Shown here: positions 8,760 through 16,520 of the stretch, in pieces
How positions within the stretch are numbered: position 1 is the first letter of the stretch
Layout of the letters: each line of letters starts with the position of its first letter
Translations under genes and position numbers: made by a program
Notes under the pieces: generated by a model
What the model was told of the DNA's origin: nothing
What the model saw: the letters and a program-made list of their open reading frames with translations, nothing else
Databases searched by the model: none
Origin: an uncultured Oscillospiraceae bacterium
Lineage (GTDB): Bacteria > Bacillota > Clostridia > Oscillospirales > Ruminococcaceae
DNA: 56,336 bases
Assembly (NCBI GenBank): GCA_900546885.1
Contig: UREN01000006.1
Coordinates: 1 to 56,336, forward strand
Direction: 5' to 3'

Positions 8760-10697
8760 ATGAGCTGGACAGACGAATACAGAAAGGCGCAGCGCGCCGG
8801 GCAGAAAAGCTTTCGCGCCTGTGTGGCAAAGGGAATGTACCCGTACCTGCAGGTGCTGGACGACATTTTGGAAAACAGCGCTGCAGACACCACACAGGCC
8901 CTTGGGGTGAAGGAAATTCCAGCGGAATTGTTCACAGGCACCAAGACGGACGGGCGGAAGACGGCCTTTGCGCCAAACTTTATGCCGCTGTTGGATGAAA
9001 AAACCGAATTTGCCCGCAAATGGATGGAACTTTGCCGCGCCCAGCAGGAGGAAGGCATCCGCGAGCCGGTGCAGGCGTTTGAATTCATGAACCGCTTTTA
9101 TGTGCAGGAGGGCAACAAGCGCGTATCTGTGCTGAAATATTTTGGCGCGGCGTCCATTCGCGCGCGGGTGACGCGCATTTTGCCAAAGCGCACCGGCACG
9201 CCCGAGAACCGCGTGTATTTCGAGTTTCTTGATTTTTACCAAGCTACCGAGCTGAACACCGTGTGGTTTTCGCGGCCGGGCAGCTATGCCAGGCTGACGG
9301 CGGCCGCAGGCCGCCGCCCCGGCGAAGTGTGGCCGCAGGACGACCGCATTACGCTTGCCTCGCTGCAGCTGCGCTTTTCGCAGGCCTATGCCGTGTGCGG
9401 CGGGGCGCGGCTTGCGGCTACGCCGTCCGACGCGCTTCTGGCGTTCATAGGCGTCTACGGCTATCAGACGGCCTGCGCCATGACGCCCTCTGAAATGGTG
9501 CCTGCGCTGCAGCGCATTTGGGCAGAGGTGTTGGCGCTTGGGGAAAAGGACGCGCTGGAACTTTCCATGCAGCCGCAGCCGCAGCAGGCCGGCCCGCTGT
9601 GGAACCGCCTTTTGGGCGCCGCGGGCGTGGGGCCGCGCCTGCGCGTGGCCTTTTTGCACGAGCGCACGGCCGAGACCTCGGGCTGGACCTATGCGCACGA
9701 GATGGGCCGCGGCGAGGTGCAGCGCGTGTTCCATGAGCGGGTGGAGACATGGGCTTGCGATGACGTGCTGGTGGGGAAGAATGACGAACAGCTGCTGAAG
9801 CAGGCGGTGGAGCGCGGGGCGGATGTGGTGTTCACCACCACGCCCAAACTGATGCCCGCCACGCTGAAAGCTGCCGTCACGTGGCCGCAGGTGAAGTTTT
9901 TGAATTGTTCGCTGCACATGACGCACCCCTATGTGCGCACCTATTACGGACGCATCCACGAGGCAAAGTTTATTCTGGGCGCCATTGCGGGCAGCATGGC
10001 GCAGGACGGCAGGCTGGGGTATATTGCCAGCTACCCCACCTACGGCATGACGGCCGGGGTGAACGCCTTTGCGCTGGGCGCCCAGCTGGTGAACCCGCGC
10101 GCGGCCGTATATGTGGATTGGACGGCGCGCCGCGGCAGCGACATCGAGCGCGATTTCAAAGAAAAGGGCATTCGCATCATCTCGAATGTGGATATGAACC
10201 CGCCTGCCGCCGCGCGCGAGCGCTTTGGCCTGTATGAAGAGACGCCGCAGGGTGTGCGGCACCTGGCCATGCCGCTGTGGAATTGGGGCGAGTTTTACAC
10301 AAAAATTTTGCGAAGCATTTTCGACGGCACCTGGAGGCAGGCCGAAACACAGCCCGGGGCGCATGCCGTGAACTATTGGTGGGGGCTTTCTGCCGGAGTG
10401 GTGGATGTGCTGTGCTCGCACAGCCTGCCTCAGGGCACGCTGCGCCTGGCAGAACTTTTAAAAAATGCCATTGCCCAGGGCCTGTTCGAGCCGTTTTCCG
10501 GCCCGCTGTATTCGCAGCAGGGCCCCGTGCAGCAGGCGGGCGGCGCCCTGGCGCCGCAGACTGTCATTACCATGGATTGGCTGTGCAGCAACATTGTGGG
10601 GCGCATTCCGGCCTATGACGAGCTGATTGACGAGGCGAAGCCCATGGTGCGCCTGCAGGGGGTGGACGCCACCGAGAAACCGGCGGTGCTGATATGA
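8760..10697 (+). CDS. ParB-like/BMP-domain fusion protein, cytoplasmic
   Basis: The 645 residues join two regions. The N-terminal part (about 1-280) contains FYVQEGNKRVSVLKYF (113-128), resembling the dGNRRv..l core of ParB-type domains. The C-terminal part (about 293-560) reads as a BMP/PnrA-like periplasmic-binding fold, the type that binds nucleosides in lipoprotein receptors (GADVVFTTTP, TYYGRIHEAKFILGAIAG, GYIASYPTYG). There is no signal peptide or lipobox, so the binding domain should be inside the cell. Start ATG 8760 follows GGAAGAGGGG (8741-8750). The metallophosphoesterase gene lies 36 bases downstream. Function is unknown; an intracellular nucleoside sensor is one possibility. Confidence 0.72.
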   Translation: MSWTDEYRKAQRAGQKSFRACVAKGMYPYLQVLDDILENSAADTTQALGVKEIPAELFTGTKTDGRKTAFAPNFMPLLDEKTEFARKWMELCRAQQEEGIREPVQAFEFMNRFYVQEGNKRVSVLKYFGAASIRARVTRILPKRTGTPENRVYFEFLDFYQATELNTVWFSRPGSYARLTAAAGRRPGEVWPQDDRITLASLQLRFSQAYAVCGGARLAATPSDALLAFIGVYGYQTACAMTPSEMVPALQRIWAEVLALGEKDALELSMQPQPQQAGPLWNRLLGAAGVGPRLRVAFLHERTAETSGWTYAHEMGRGEVQRVFHERVETWACDDVLVGKNDEQLLKQAVERGADVVFTTTPKLMPATLKAAVTWPQVKFLNCSLHMTHPYVRTYYGRIHEAKFILGAIAGSMAQDGRLGYIASYPTYGMTAGVNAFALGAQLVNPRAAVYVDWTARRGSDIERDFKEKGIRIISNVDMNPPAAARERFGLYEETPQGVRHLAMPLWNWGEFYTKILRSIFDGTWRQAETQPGAHAVNYWWGLSAGVVDVLCSHSLPQGTLRLAELLKNAIAQGLFEPFSGPLYSQQGPVQQAGGALAPQTVITMDWLCSNIVGRIPAYDELIDEAKPMVRLQGVDATEKPAVLI

Positions 10698-10733
10698 TAC
10701 AGATGGCCGGGCATGGCCGAAAGGGGGCGCGCA

Positions 10734-11363
10734 GTGAAGATACTGGCTGTTGCAGATGAAGAATCCAAATATCTGTGGGACCATTTCAGCCCGGACAAGC
10801 TGCGCGATGTGGACCTGATTCTCTCCTGCGGGGATGTGTCGCCGCAGTACCTCTCGTTTCTGGCCACCTTCAGCCGGGCGCCTGTGCTGTATGTGCACGG
10901 CAACCATGACACTGCTTATAAGAAGACACCGCCGGAAAGCTGCATCTGCGTGGAAGATACCATTTATGAATACGGCGGCGTGCGCGTGCTGGGGCTGGGC
11001 GGGTCTATCCGTTATAAACAGGGGCCGTTCCAGTATACCCAGCAGGAAATGGAGCGGCGGCGCAAACGCCTGTGGCTGTCGCTGCGGCGCCACGGTGGGT
11101 TTGACATTCTGCTGACGCATGCGCCGGCCCTGGGCCTGAATGACGGGCCGGACCGCGCGCACGAGGGCTTTGAGGCGTTTACAAAACTGCTGGACCAATA
11201 CCGGCCCGGCTATTTTGTGCACGGCCATGTGCATTTGAACTATGGCGCCCAGGTGCCGCGCACCTGCACCTATGGCGCCACACAGGTTGTGAACGCCTAC
11301 GAGAGGTTTTCGTTTGAAGCACAGATCCCGTTTTTTCCGCCGCATGCAGGGCGGGGGCGCTGA
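10734..11363 (+). CDS. Calcineurin-like metallophosphoesterase
   Basis: Two-metal phosphoesterase of 209 residues. The metal-binding blocks appear in order: ADEES near residue 6 (replacing the usual SDxH, so the first-block histidine is lost), CGDVS, GNHDT, THAP and GHVH. All other core ligands are visible. The start is GTG 10734, 6-8 bases after AAAGGGGG; an in-frame ATG at 10713 would include that ribosome site. It is the last gene of the unit that begins at 4508 and ends at the terminator at 11374. Soluble, with no signal. Phosphodiesterase or phosphatase activity is likely; the substrate is not visible, although the neighbour's nucleoside-binding-like domain makes a nucleotide plausible. 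Confidence 0.85.
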   Translation: MKILAVADEESKYLWDHFSPDKLRDVDLILSCGDVSPQYLSFLATFSRAPVLYVHGNHDTAYKKTPPESCICVEDTIYEYGGVRVLGLGGSIRYKQGPFQYTQQEMERRRKRLWLSLRRHGGFDILLTHAPALGLNDGPDRAHEGFEAFTKLLDQYRPGYFVHGHVHLNYGAQVPRTCTYGATQVVNAYERFSFEAQIPFFPPHAGRGR

Positions 11364-11373
11364 GCGCTGCGCT

Positions 11374-11415
11374 GGGCCGGGCAGGCGGGCATAGCCCCGC
11401 CTGCCCGGCCCGTTT
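11374..11415 (+). terminator. Intrinsic terminator after the metallophosphoesterase
   Basis: A perfect 16-bp stem GGGCCGGGCAGGCGGG (11374-11389) with its complement (11396-11411) and 6-base loop CATAGC, then GTTTT. It starts 11 bases after the stop and closes the surface operon. Confidence 0.88.
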
Positions 11416-11553
11416 TGCATGCAAAGGGCTATGGTTCTACTTTTTGCCCTGCGCGCATACGCTGCCTGTACAGGGGCGCCGCCTTTGGCCGCAGAAAGGC
11501 GCCCCGCAAGGCTGCTTTGCGGCCGGAAGGAAAACCCGAAGGGGGGCACGCAG

Positions 11554-12189
11554 ATGCACCAGGTGGTGGTGGAGTGGATTGGTGCGTTCGGTTACTGGGG
11601 TGTGTTTGCGCTGATTGCGGTGGAGAATATTTTTCCGCCGATTCCAAGCGAGGTCATTCTTACATTTGCAGGCTTTTGCACGGCGACAACGGCTTTGCGT
11701 GCGCCGGGGGTAGTGGCTGCCGCCACCCTGGGCAGCCTGGCCGGCGCGCTGGTGCTGTATGGTGTGGGGTGGCTTTTGCAGCCCCGGCGGCTGGACGCCC
11801 TGTTGACAGGGCCGGTGGGGCGGGCTTTGCACATGGAAAAGCAGGATGTGGAAAAGGCCGCGGCATGGTTTGCCCAAAAGGGCGCGGCCAGCGTGTTTTA
11901 CTGCCGGTGCGTGCCCATTGTGCGCAGCCTGATTTCGATTCCGGCGGGCATGGCGGGCATGCGTCTTGTGCCGTTTTTTCTGTATACGGCGGCGGGCAGC
12001 ACGGTGTGGAATATCCTTCTGGTGGGCCTTGGCGCGGCTGCGGGGCAAAGCTGGCCGCGCGTGGCCGCGGCCATTGCATCTGCCTCTGCCGCGCTGAAAT
12101 GGGCGCTGGGCCTTACGGCCGCTGCCCTGCTGGTGGCGGTGTTTGTGCGGCGCCGTGCAGTTGACGCAAAGCGGCACCGCACGCTATAA
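11554..12189 (+). CDS. DedA/SNARE-associated family membrane protein
   Basis: Member of the DedA family, implicated in undecaprenyl-phosphate or phospholipid flipping and envelope homeostasis. The 211 residues include ENIFPPIPSEVIL (about 24-36), the conserved re-entrant-loop motif, and a second-half segment CRCVPIVRSLISIPAGMAGM (about 112-131) containing the family's R and G..aG residues. The C-terminal helix ends in a basic tail. The start is ATG 11554 behind AAGGGGGGC; the frame is open for 135 bases upstream without a ribosome site. It lies between terminator 11374 and the promoter at 12161, so it may be monocistronic. Transported lipid not determinable. Confidence 0.9.
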   Translation: MHQVVVEWIGAFGYWGVFALIAVENIFPPIPSEVILTFAGFCTATTALRAPGVVAAATLGSLAGALVLYGVGWLLQPRRLDALLTGPVGRALHMEKQDVEKAAAWFAQKGAASVFYCRCVPIVRSLISIPAGMAGMRLVPFFLYTAAGSTVWNILLVGLGAAAGQSWPRVAAAIASASAALKWALGLTAAALLVAVFVRRRAVDAKRHRTL

Positions 12190-12190
12190 T
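12161..12190 (+). promoter_or_regulatory. Sigma-A promoter for tcdA, inside the 3' end of dedA
   Basis: TTGACG (12161-12166) and TATAAT (12185-12190) with an 18-base spacer. The -10 box overlaps the dedA stop codon. It drives the gene starting 86 bases downstream. Confidence 0.72.
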
Positions 12191-12275
12191 AAAGCCCATA
12201 GCGGCCCGCCGTGCGCAGGGCCGTGCAGGGGGCGGCTGCCCATAGCGGGCCCGCCTTTGGAAAAGGGGCTTTTTG

Positions 12276-12992
12276 ATGGAAGAGAGACATTTGCGAACGG
12301 CGCAGCTTTTGGGGCAGGCGGGCGTGCAGCGCCTGCAGAAGGCGCATGTGGCCGTGTTTGGCCTGGGCGGCGTGGGCGGCTATGCCGCCGAGGCGCTGGC
12401 GCGCGCCGGTGTGGGGGCTTTGAGCCTGTTTGACGCGGATGTGTTCAGCCCTTCCAACCTGAACCGCCAGCTGTGTGCGGTGCAAAGCACGCTGGGCCAG
12501 CCGAAGGTGCAGGTGTTTGCGGCGCATATCGCCGGGATAGACCCGGCTATTCGTGTGCAGGCGCACCGTGTGTTTTACCTGCCCGAGACGGCGGACGCAT
12601 GGCCGCTGGATGCCTATGACTATGTGCTGGACGCGGTGGACACCGTGGCGGCCAAGCTGGAACTTGCCGTGCGCGCCCATGCTGCGGGGGTGCCCATTGC
12701 CAGCGCCATGGGCTGCGGCAATAAGCTGGACCCCACCGCATTTACGGTGACTGATATCTTCGCTACGCACACAGACCCCTTGGCCCGCGTGCTGCGGCGC
12801 GAGCTGAAAAAGCGTGGTGTGCCGCGCCTGAAGGTGGTGTACAGCACCGAGGCCGCGCGCACGCCCTGCCTGCCCGGCGAAGAAAAGGGCACGGCGGGCC
12901 GCCCGGCCCCGGCCTCTGTCAGCTTTGTGCCGGGGGTGGCAGGGCTTATTCTGGCAGGCGAGGCGATAAAAGACCTTTCCGGTGTGCGGTAA
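12276..12992 (+). CDS. tcdA: tRNA threonylcarbamoyladenosine dehydratase
   Basis: E1-like ThiF/MoeB-fold enzyme that, with ATP, cyclises t6A at tRNA position 37 to ct6A. The 238 residues carry the dinucleotide-type ATP loop GLGGVGG (29-35), the DADVFSPSNLNRQ motif (53-65) typical of the YgdL branch, and the DAVDTVAAK and GCGNK segments of the adenylation site. It lacks the Cys-pair zinc site of MoeB. The start is ATG 12276 after AAAAGGGG (12261-12268). Own promoter at 12161 and terminator at 13083. A routine tRNA-modification gene; confidence is high because order and spacing of the motifs match the family. Confidence 0.92.
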   Translation: MEERHLRTAQLLGQAGVQRLQKAHVAVFGLGGVGGYAAEALARAGVGALSLFDADVFSPSNLNRQLCAVQSTLGQPKVQVFAAHIAGIDPAIRVQAHRVFYLPETADAWPLDAYDYVLDAVDTVAAKLELAVRAHAAGVPIASAMGCGNKLDPTAFTVTDIFATHTDPLARVLRRELKKRGVPRLKVVYSTEAARTPCLPGEEKGTAGRPAPASVSFVPGVAGLILAGEAIKDLSGVR

Positions 12993-13082
12993 GCCTGCCC
13001 CGCATGGCCTGCGTTTTCCGGGCCTGTGTGCCGCTGTGGGCCGCTTTTCAGAAGCCTTGAAAACAGAACACCAGCTTCGCAC

Positions 13083-13125
13083 CCGCGCTCGCCCCTTTCC
13101 AGGGCGGGCGCGGATTTGTTTTTTT
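13083..13125 (+). terminator. Intrinsic terminator after tcdA
   Basis: A 12-bp stem (13083-13094 with 13102-13113, one G-U wobble) and 7-base loop are followed by ATTTG and a seven-T run. It lies 90 bases after the tcdA stop and just before the blaI promoter. Confidence 0.85.
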
Positions 13126-13143
13126 CGAAAAAGTAAATTTTCG

Positions 13144-13190
13144 TTGACATTTGTAGATAAAAATGGTACATTAAATTCAGCGACATATGT
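13144..13190 (+). promoter_or_regulatory. blaI promoter with two BlaI-type operator dyads
   Basis: TTGACA (13144-13149) and TACATT (13167-13172), 17-base spacer. Two copies of the ACAnnTGT dyad typical of BlaI/MecI operators are present. ACATTTGT (13147-13154) overlaps the -35 box, and the perfect palindrome ACATATGT (13183-13190) lies just after the probable transcription start. Their centres are 36 bases apart. The placement predicts direct autorepression by the BlaI-like product encoded 16 bases downstream. Confidence 0.75.
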
Positions 13191-13205
13191 AAATGAAAGG
13201 CGTGG

Positions 13206-13595
13206 GTGAAGATGAAAAAGCCTCCCAAGCTTCCGGAGGCCGAGCTGGATGTGATGCAGGCCATGTGGAGTTTTTCGCAGCCGGTGCGCACGGCGCGCAT
13301 TTTGGAGGCCCTGCAGGCGCGCCGCACATGGACGGCGTCCACCCTGAAGGTAGTGCTGGGCCGCCTTGTGGAAAAGGGCTTTGTGGAAGAGACGCGGCAG
13401 GGCCGTTTTACTCTGTACCGGGCACTTGTGCCGGAAGAGGAGTACCGCCGCAGTGAAACAAGGCATATGCTGGGGCGTTTTTACGGCAACTCTGTGAAAA
13501 ATTTGGTGGCCGCGCTGGTGCAGGACGAAGGGCTTTCGCAGGCAGAACTTGCAGAGCTGGAAGATATTCTGCGCCGCGCCGGCGGCAAACAATGA
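13206..13595 (+). CDS. BlaI/MecI-family transcriptional repressor
   Basis: Winged-helix repressor, 129 residues, the standard BlaI/MecI/CopY length. The N-terminus has the family signature LPEAELDVMQAMW (about 8-20), then the recognition region ending TWTASTLKVVLGRLVEKGFV, a wing, and a C-terminal dimerisation segment with a helix-rich end. Chosen start is GTG 13206 (GAAAGG 5 bases upstream); ATG 13212 is an equally acceptable alternative. Its ATGA stop overlaps the start of the M56 gene, the classic blaI-blaR1 arrangement. Two ACAnnTGT dyads flank its promoter. By family precedent it is cleaved or released when the M56 partner senses a signal; whether that signal is a beta-lactam is doubtful here. 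Confidence 0.92.
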   Translation: MKMKKPPKLPEAELDVMQAMWSFSQPVRTARILEALQARRTWTASTLKVVLGRLVEKGFVEETRQGRFTLYRALVPEEEYRRSETRHMLGRFYGNSVKNLVAALVQDEGLSQAELAELEDILRRAGGKQ

Positions 13596-15280
13596 GCGCC
13601 GCGCTGCCCGCGGCGGCCCGGGCGCTGGCCGCCGTGACGCCATGGGTTACAGCGCTGGTGCTGGTGTGCCTTTTGGTGCGCAGGCTGGCCAGGGGGCGTG
13701 TGGCTGCCCAAACGTTTCGCCTTGTGTGGCTGGTGCTGGCTATCCGGCTGGCCCTGCCGGTAGATATCAGCCTGCCCGCCGCACCCGTGCAGATGCAGCT
13801 GCCTGCGGCAGCGGCCGCACAGGCAAGCCCCGGCGCGCCAGAGGCGCCGCCCGCACAGCAGGCGGACAGCGCCGGGCAGGCAGCGCCGCAGGAAGAAAGC
13901 GGCCCGGCGGGCCTTTCATGGCCAGAACTGGCGGTGGCTTTGCCCTATGTATGGGCGGCGGGGGCGCTGATGTTTCTGGCATTTCACGCGGGGGCTTATG
14001 TGGTGTTTTTATCTCAGCTGCACGCCCGGCGTGTGCGCGAGACAGACGATGCGGTGTGCAGCGCGGTGTGGCTTGCATTCGGCCGCAAAACATGCATTTA
14101 CCGCGCTGCCGGCCTGGCAAGCCCCATGCTGGCGGGCCTGTGGCGGCCAGCCGTCTATCTGCCCGAAGAGGTGCAGGTAAGCGAGTTGCCCTATGTGCTG
14201 GAACACGAGGCAAGCCACCGCGAGGCGCGCGATATTCTGTATGTGTTTCTTTTGATGGCTGCAAATGCCGTGCACTGGTTCAACCCCGCCGTATATGCAA
14301 TGGTGCGCACGGCGCGCCGCGATATGGAACTGGCCTGCGATGAGGCCGTGCTGGAGGGGCGCCCCATGGAATACCGTGTGGCCTATGGGCAGGCCGTGCT
14401 GGACACGCTGAAGCGCGGCCGCCTGCAGGGGCCGCTTGCCCTGAACTTTGCAGGGGGAAAACACGCGCTGAAAGAACGCTTTGCGCGCATGGTAGAGCAG
14501 GCCCCGCGCCGCCGGGCCCGCGGCCTTGTGACTGCCACAGCGTGCTGTGTGGCCGCGGCCAGCCTGTGTGTGGCATTTGCAGTGCCTGCGCAGCAAATAG
14601 CGCCGGTTGCTTTTACCCAGGCCTGGGCAGACGGGCAGTGGCGCTGGCCGGTGCCGGAATATGGCACATTGGGCGGCACATTTGAAGAGGGGGCCGTGGG
14701 CGTCACCATCCAGGCGCCCGAGGGCTCGCCTGTGGTGGCCGCACGCGGCGGCATTGTGGCGTCGCTTCAGGTGCTGGGGCTGCCGGCATCGGGCGGGCCC
14801 TATGGCAACGCGTTGGTGATTTATCACGGGGACGGAAGCGGATATTCCCTGTATGCCAATTGCGGCGATATCTATGCGCAGCTTGGGGACACGGTGACCG
14901 CCGGGCAGCCCGTGGCCACCGTGGGCAGCCTTGCCAACGAGATGCTGTTTGCCCTGTGGGCACAGGGAGATTGGGTAGACCCCATGGAATATCTGGCCGC
15001 TGTGCAGCCGCAGGGCGAAGTGAACTGGGCAAGGCTGGCGCAGCTGAAAGAGGAGATTCACAGCCTTCAGCGGGAAGAACGGGTGGCTGGGCTTCAGGAA
15101 GAAATACGGCAACTGGAAGAACAGATTGACAGCGCGCCCGTCATGACGCCGGAGGAACAGGCGCGAAATGACGCGGCTACCCGCGAGCTGCAAAAGCAAT
15201 TTCTGGCCGCCCAGCAGGAGTGGGAACAGTGGGTATTCTCGGCCCCGGATTCCCCAGATGCCTCGCAACCGGGCGGCTGA
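13592..15280 (+). CDS. BlaR1-type M56 metalloprotease fused to a degenerate LytM (M23) domain
   Basis: The 562 residues have transmembrane helices at about 13-30, 40-58 and 112-140, then the cytoplasmic M56 protease with HEASH (205-209, HExxH) and the third-ligand region DMELACDEAV (244-253). After a further helix (about 311-332), the segment outside the membrane is not the penicillin-binding domain of true BlaR1. It is a LytM/M23-like fold (about 355-470; EGSPVVAARGGIVAS, GNALVIYHGDGSGYSLYA) in which the zinc residues are lost: the HxGxD position reads AVGVT, YAH reads YAN, and HLHFE reads EMLFA. A coiled coil (475-545) ends the protein. Likely a sensor of a wall component that signals by cleaving the BlaI-like repressor. 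Confidence 0.82.
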   Translation: MSAALPAAARALAAVTPWVTALVLVCLLVRRLARGRVAAQTFRLVWLVLAIRLALPVDISLPAAPVQMQLPAAAAAQASPGAPEAPPAQQADSAGQAAPQEESGPAGLSWPELAVALPYVWAAGALMFLAFHAGAYVVFLSQLHARRVRETDDAVCSAVWLAFGRKTCIYRAAGLASPMLAGLWRPAVYLPEEVQVSELPYVLEHEASHREARDILYVFLLMAANAVHWFNPAVYAMVRTARRDMELACDEAVLEGRPMEYRVAYGQAVLDTLKRGRLQGPLALNFAGGKHALKERFARMVEQAPRRRARGLVTATACCVAAASLCVAFAVPAQQIAPVAFTQAWADGQWRWPVPEYGTLGGTFEEGAVGVTIQAPEGSPVVAARGGIVASLQVLGLPASGGPYGNALVIYHGDGSGYSLYANCGDIYAQLGDTVTAGQPVATVGSLANEMLFALWAQGDWVDPMEYLAAVQPQGEVNWARLAQLKEEIHSLQREERVAGLQEEIRQLEEQIDSAPVMTPEEQARNDAATRELQKQFLAAQQEWEQWVFSAPDSPDASQPGG

Positions 15281-15311
15281 AGAGACATCGTTCAGGAAAA
15301 GAGGAAATGAC

Positions 15312-16451
15312 GTGAAACGCACGTTTCAAAAAGGCGCGGCCCTTGCGCTGGCTGCGCTGTGGTTCCCTGTGGCCTTTTTGGCCCTGGCCGAGACGCCGAA
15401 AGAGGCGCTGGACAGGCTGAAAGAGGAAAAAAACCGTCTGGAAGAACAAATAGAACAGGCGGAACAGCGGCAGGAGGACGCCGCAACGATGAAGGAGCTG
15501 TACCTGCAGAAAGCGAACAGCATCCTGGCTCAGCTGGATGTGCTGAACGAACAGATTCGCCAGCAGAAAGCCCAGGTAGACCAGGCAAACCAGGCGCTGG
15601 CCGCAGCACAGCGTCAGGTAGAGGCCGGGCGGGAGGCATTTGAGCAGCGGCTGGTGGCCATGTATGAAACGCGAAATCAATCCAGCCTGTCGGCTTTGCT
15701 GGGTGTCAGCGACCTTGCCCAAATGATGCGCTTTGCTGAAAACCTCACCTGCATTTCAGTGGCCAACAAGGCCCAGGTGGACGGCTATGTGCGGGCAAAG
15801 CAGGAGATAGAGGCCCAGGCAGCGGCTCAGCAGGCCGCTTTGGATGAGATGCAGCAGGCCAGCACCCAGCTGGAACAGACACGCCAGGAATATGCGGCTG
15901 CCATCCGCCAGGCGGATGCCGACCTCTCTCAGGCACAGGCCGACCAGCAGTCCTATGAGGCTGCCTATGAGGACAAAACCCATGAGGTGGAACAGGCCAC
16001 AAAAGAGTATCTGGAATGGATTGCGCAAGACGATAACCCGGGCGGCCAGCCCCCGGCGGACGGAAGCTGGCTGTGGCCGCTGCCGGGCTACCGGCCGGGC
16101 AGCGGTTATGGCTGGCGCACCTTGAACGGCAGGCCGGATTTTCACCGCGGGGTGGATATTCCGGCCCCGGCTATGACGCCTATCCGCGCGGCGGTGGGCG
16201 GTGTGGTAAGTGTGCAGCAGCACGCCAGCTATGGCAACTGTGTGAAAGTGAGCGTGGGCGGCGGCATTGTTGTGGTGTATGCGCACATGACATGCTGGGC
16301 GTCCGACCTTTCGAACGGCATGACGGTGGAGGCAGGGCATATTCTGGGCTATGTGGGCACTACTGGCAATTCGTTCGGCAACCATCTTCACTTTGAGGTG
16401 GACGTCAATGGCCAGCCTGTGCAGCCGCTGAATTATGTCTCACCCGCATAG
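15312..16451 (+). CDS. EnvC-like secreted murein hydrolase, M23 peptidase
   Basis: 379 residues with a signal peptide (about 1-26, cut after ALA), a long coiled-coil region (28-235, with a short globular break at about 118-145) and a C-terminal M23/LytM domain (250-379). The zinc and catalytic residues are all present: H278 and D282 in HRGVD, H325 in YAHM, H358 and H360 in HLHFE. It should therefore cut peptidoglycan cross-bridges or stem peptides itself, unlike E. coli EnvC, which only activates amidases. The start is GTG 15312 behind GAGG (15301-15304). It lies 31 bases after the M56-LytM gene and is probably the output gene of that regulatory pair. Confidence 0.88.
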   Translation: MKRTFQKGAALALAALWFPVAFLALAETPKEALDRLKEEKNRLEEQIEQAEQRQEDAATMKELYLQKANSILAQLDVLNEQIRQQKAQVDQANQALAAAQRQVEAGREAFEQRLVAMYETRNQSSLSALLGVSDLAQMMRFAENLTCISVANKAQVDGYVRAKQEIEAQAAAQQAALDEMQQASTQLEQTRQEYAAAIRQADADLSQAQADQQSYEAAYEDKTHEVEQATKEYLEWIAQDDNPGGQPPADGSWLWPLPGYRPGSGYGWRTLNGRPDFHRGVDIPAPAMTPIRAAVGGVVSVQQHASYGNCVKVSVGGGIVVVYAHMTCWASDLSNGMTVEAGHILGYVGTTGNSFGNHLHFEVDVNGQPVQPLNYVSPA

Positions 16452-16479
16452 GTGCGGCTATTTCTATCGCTCGTACAGA

Positions 16480-16520
16480 AAACGCCCCGGCAAGGCGCAC
16501 GGCCTGCCGGGGCGTTTGTT
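16480..16520. terminator. Bidirectional terminator between convergent genes
   Basis: AAACGCCCCGGCA (16480-16492) pairs with TGCCGGGGCGTTT (16505-16517), with A-rich and T-rich flanks. It serves the plus-strand M23 gene and the minus-strand lipoprotein gene, which converge here 69 bases apart. Confidence 0.85.

Noticed and set aside
8370..10421. A 683-codon minus-strand open frame
   Set aside because: Antisense to the ParB-like/BMP fusion gene; composition artefact of high-GC third positions.
13592..15280. True beta-lactam receptor BlaR1
   Set aside because: The extracellular penicillin-binding (class D-like) domain with its SxxK motif is absent; the C-terminal region is M23-like. No beta-lactamase gene is adjacent.
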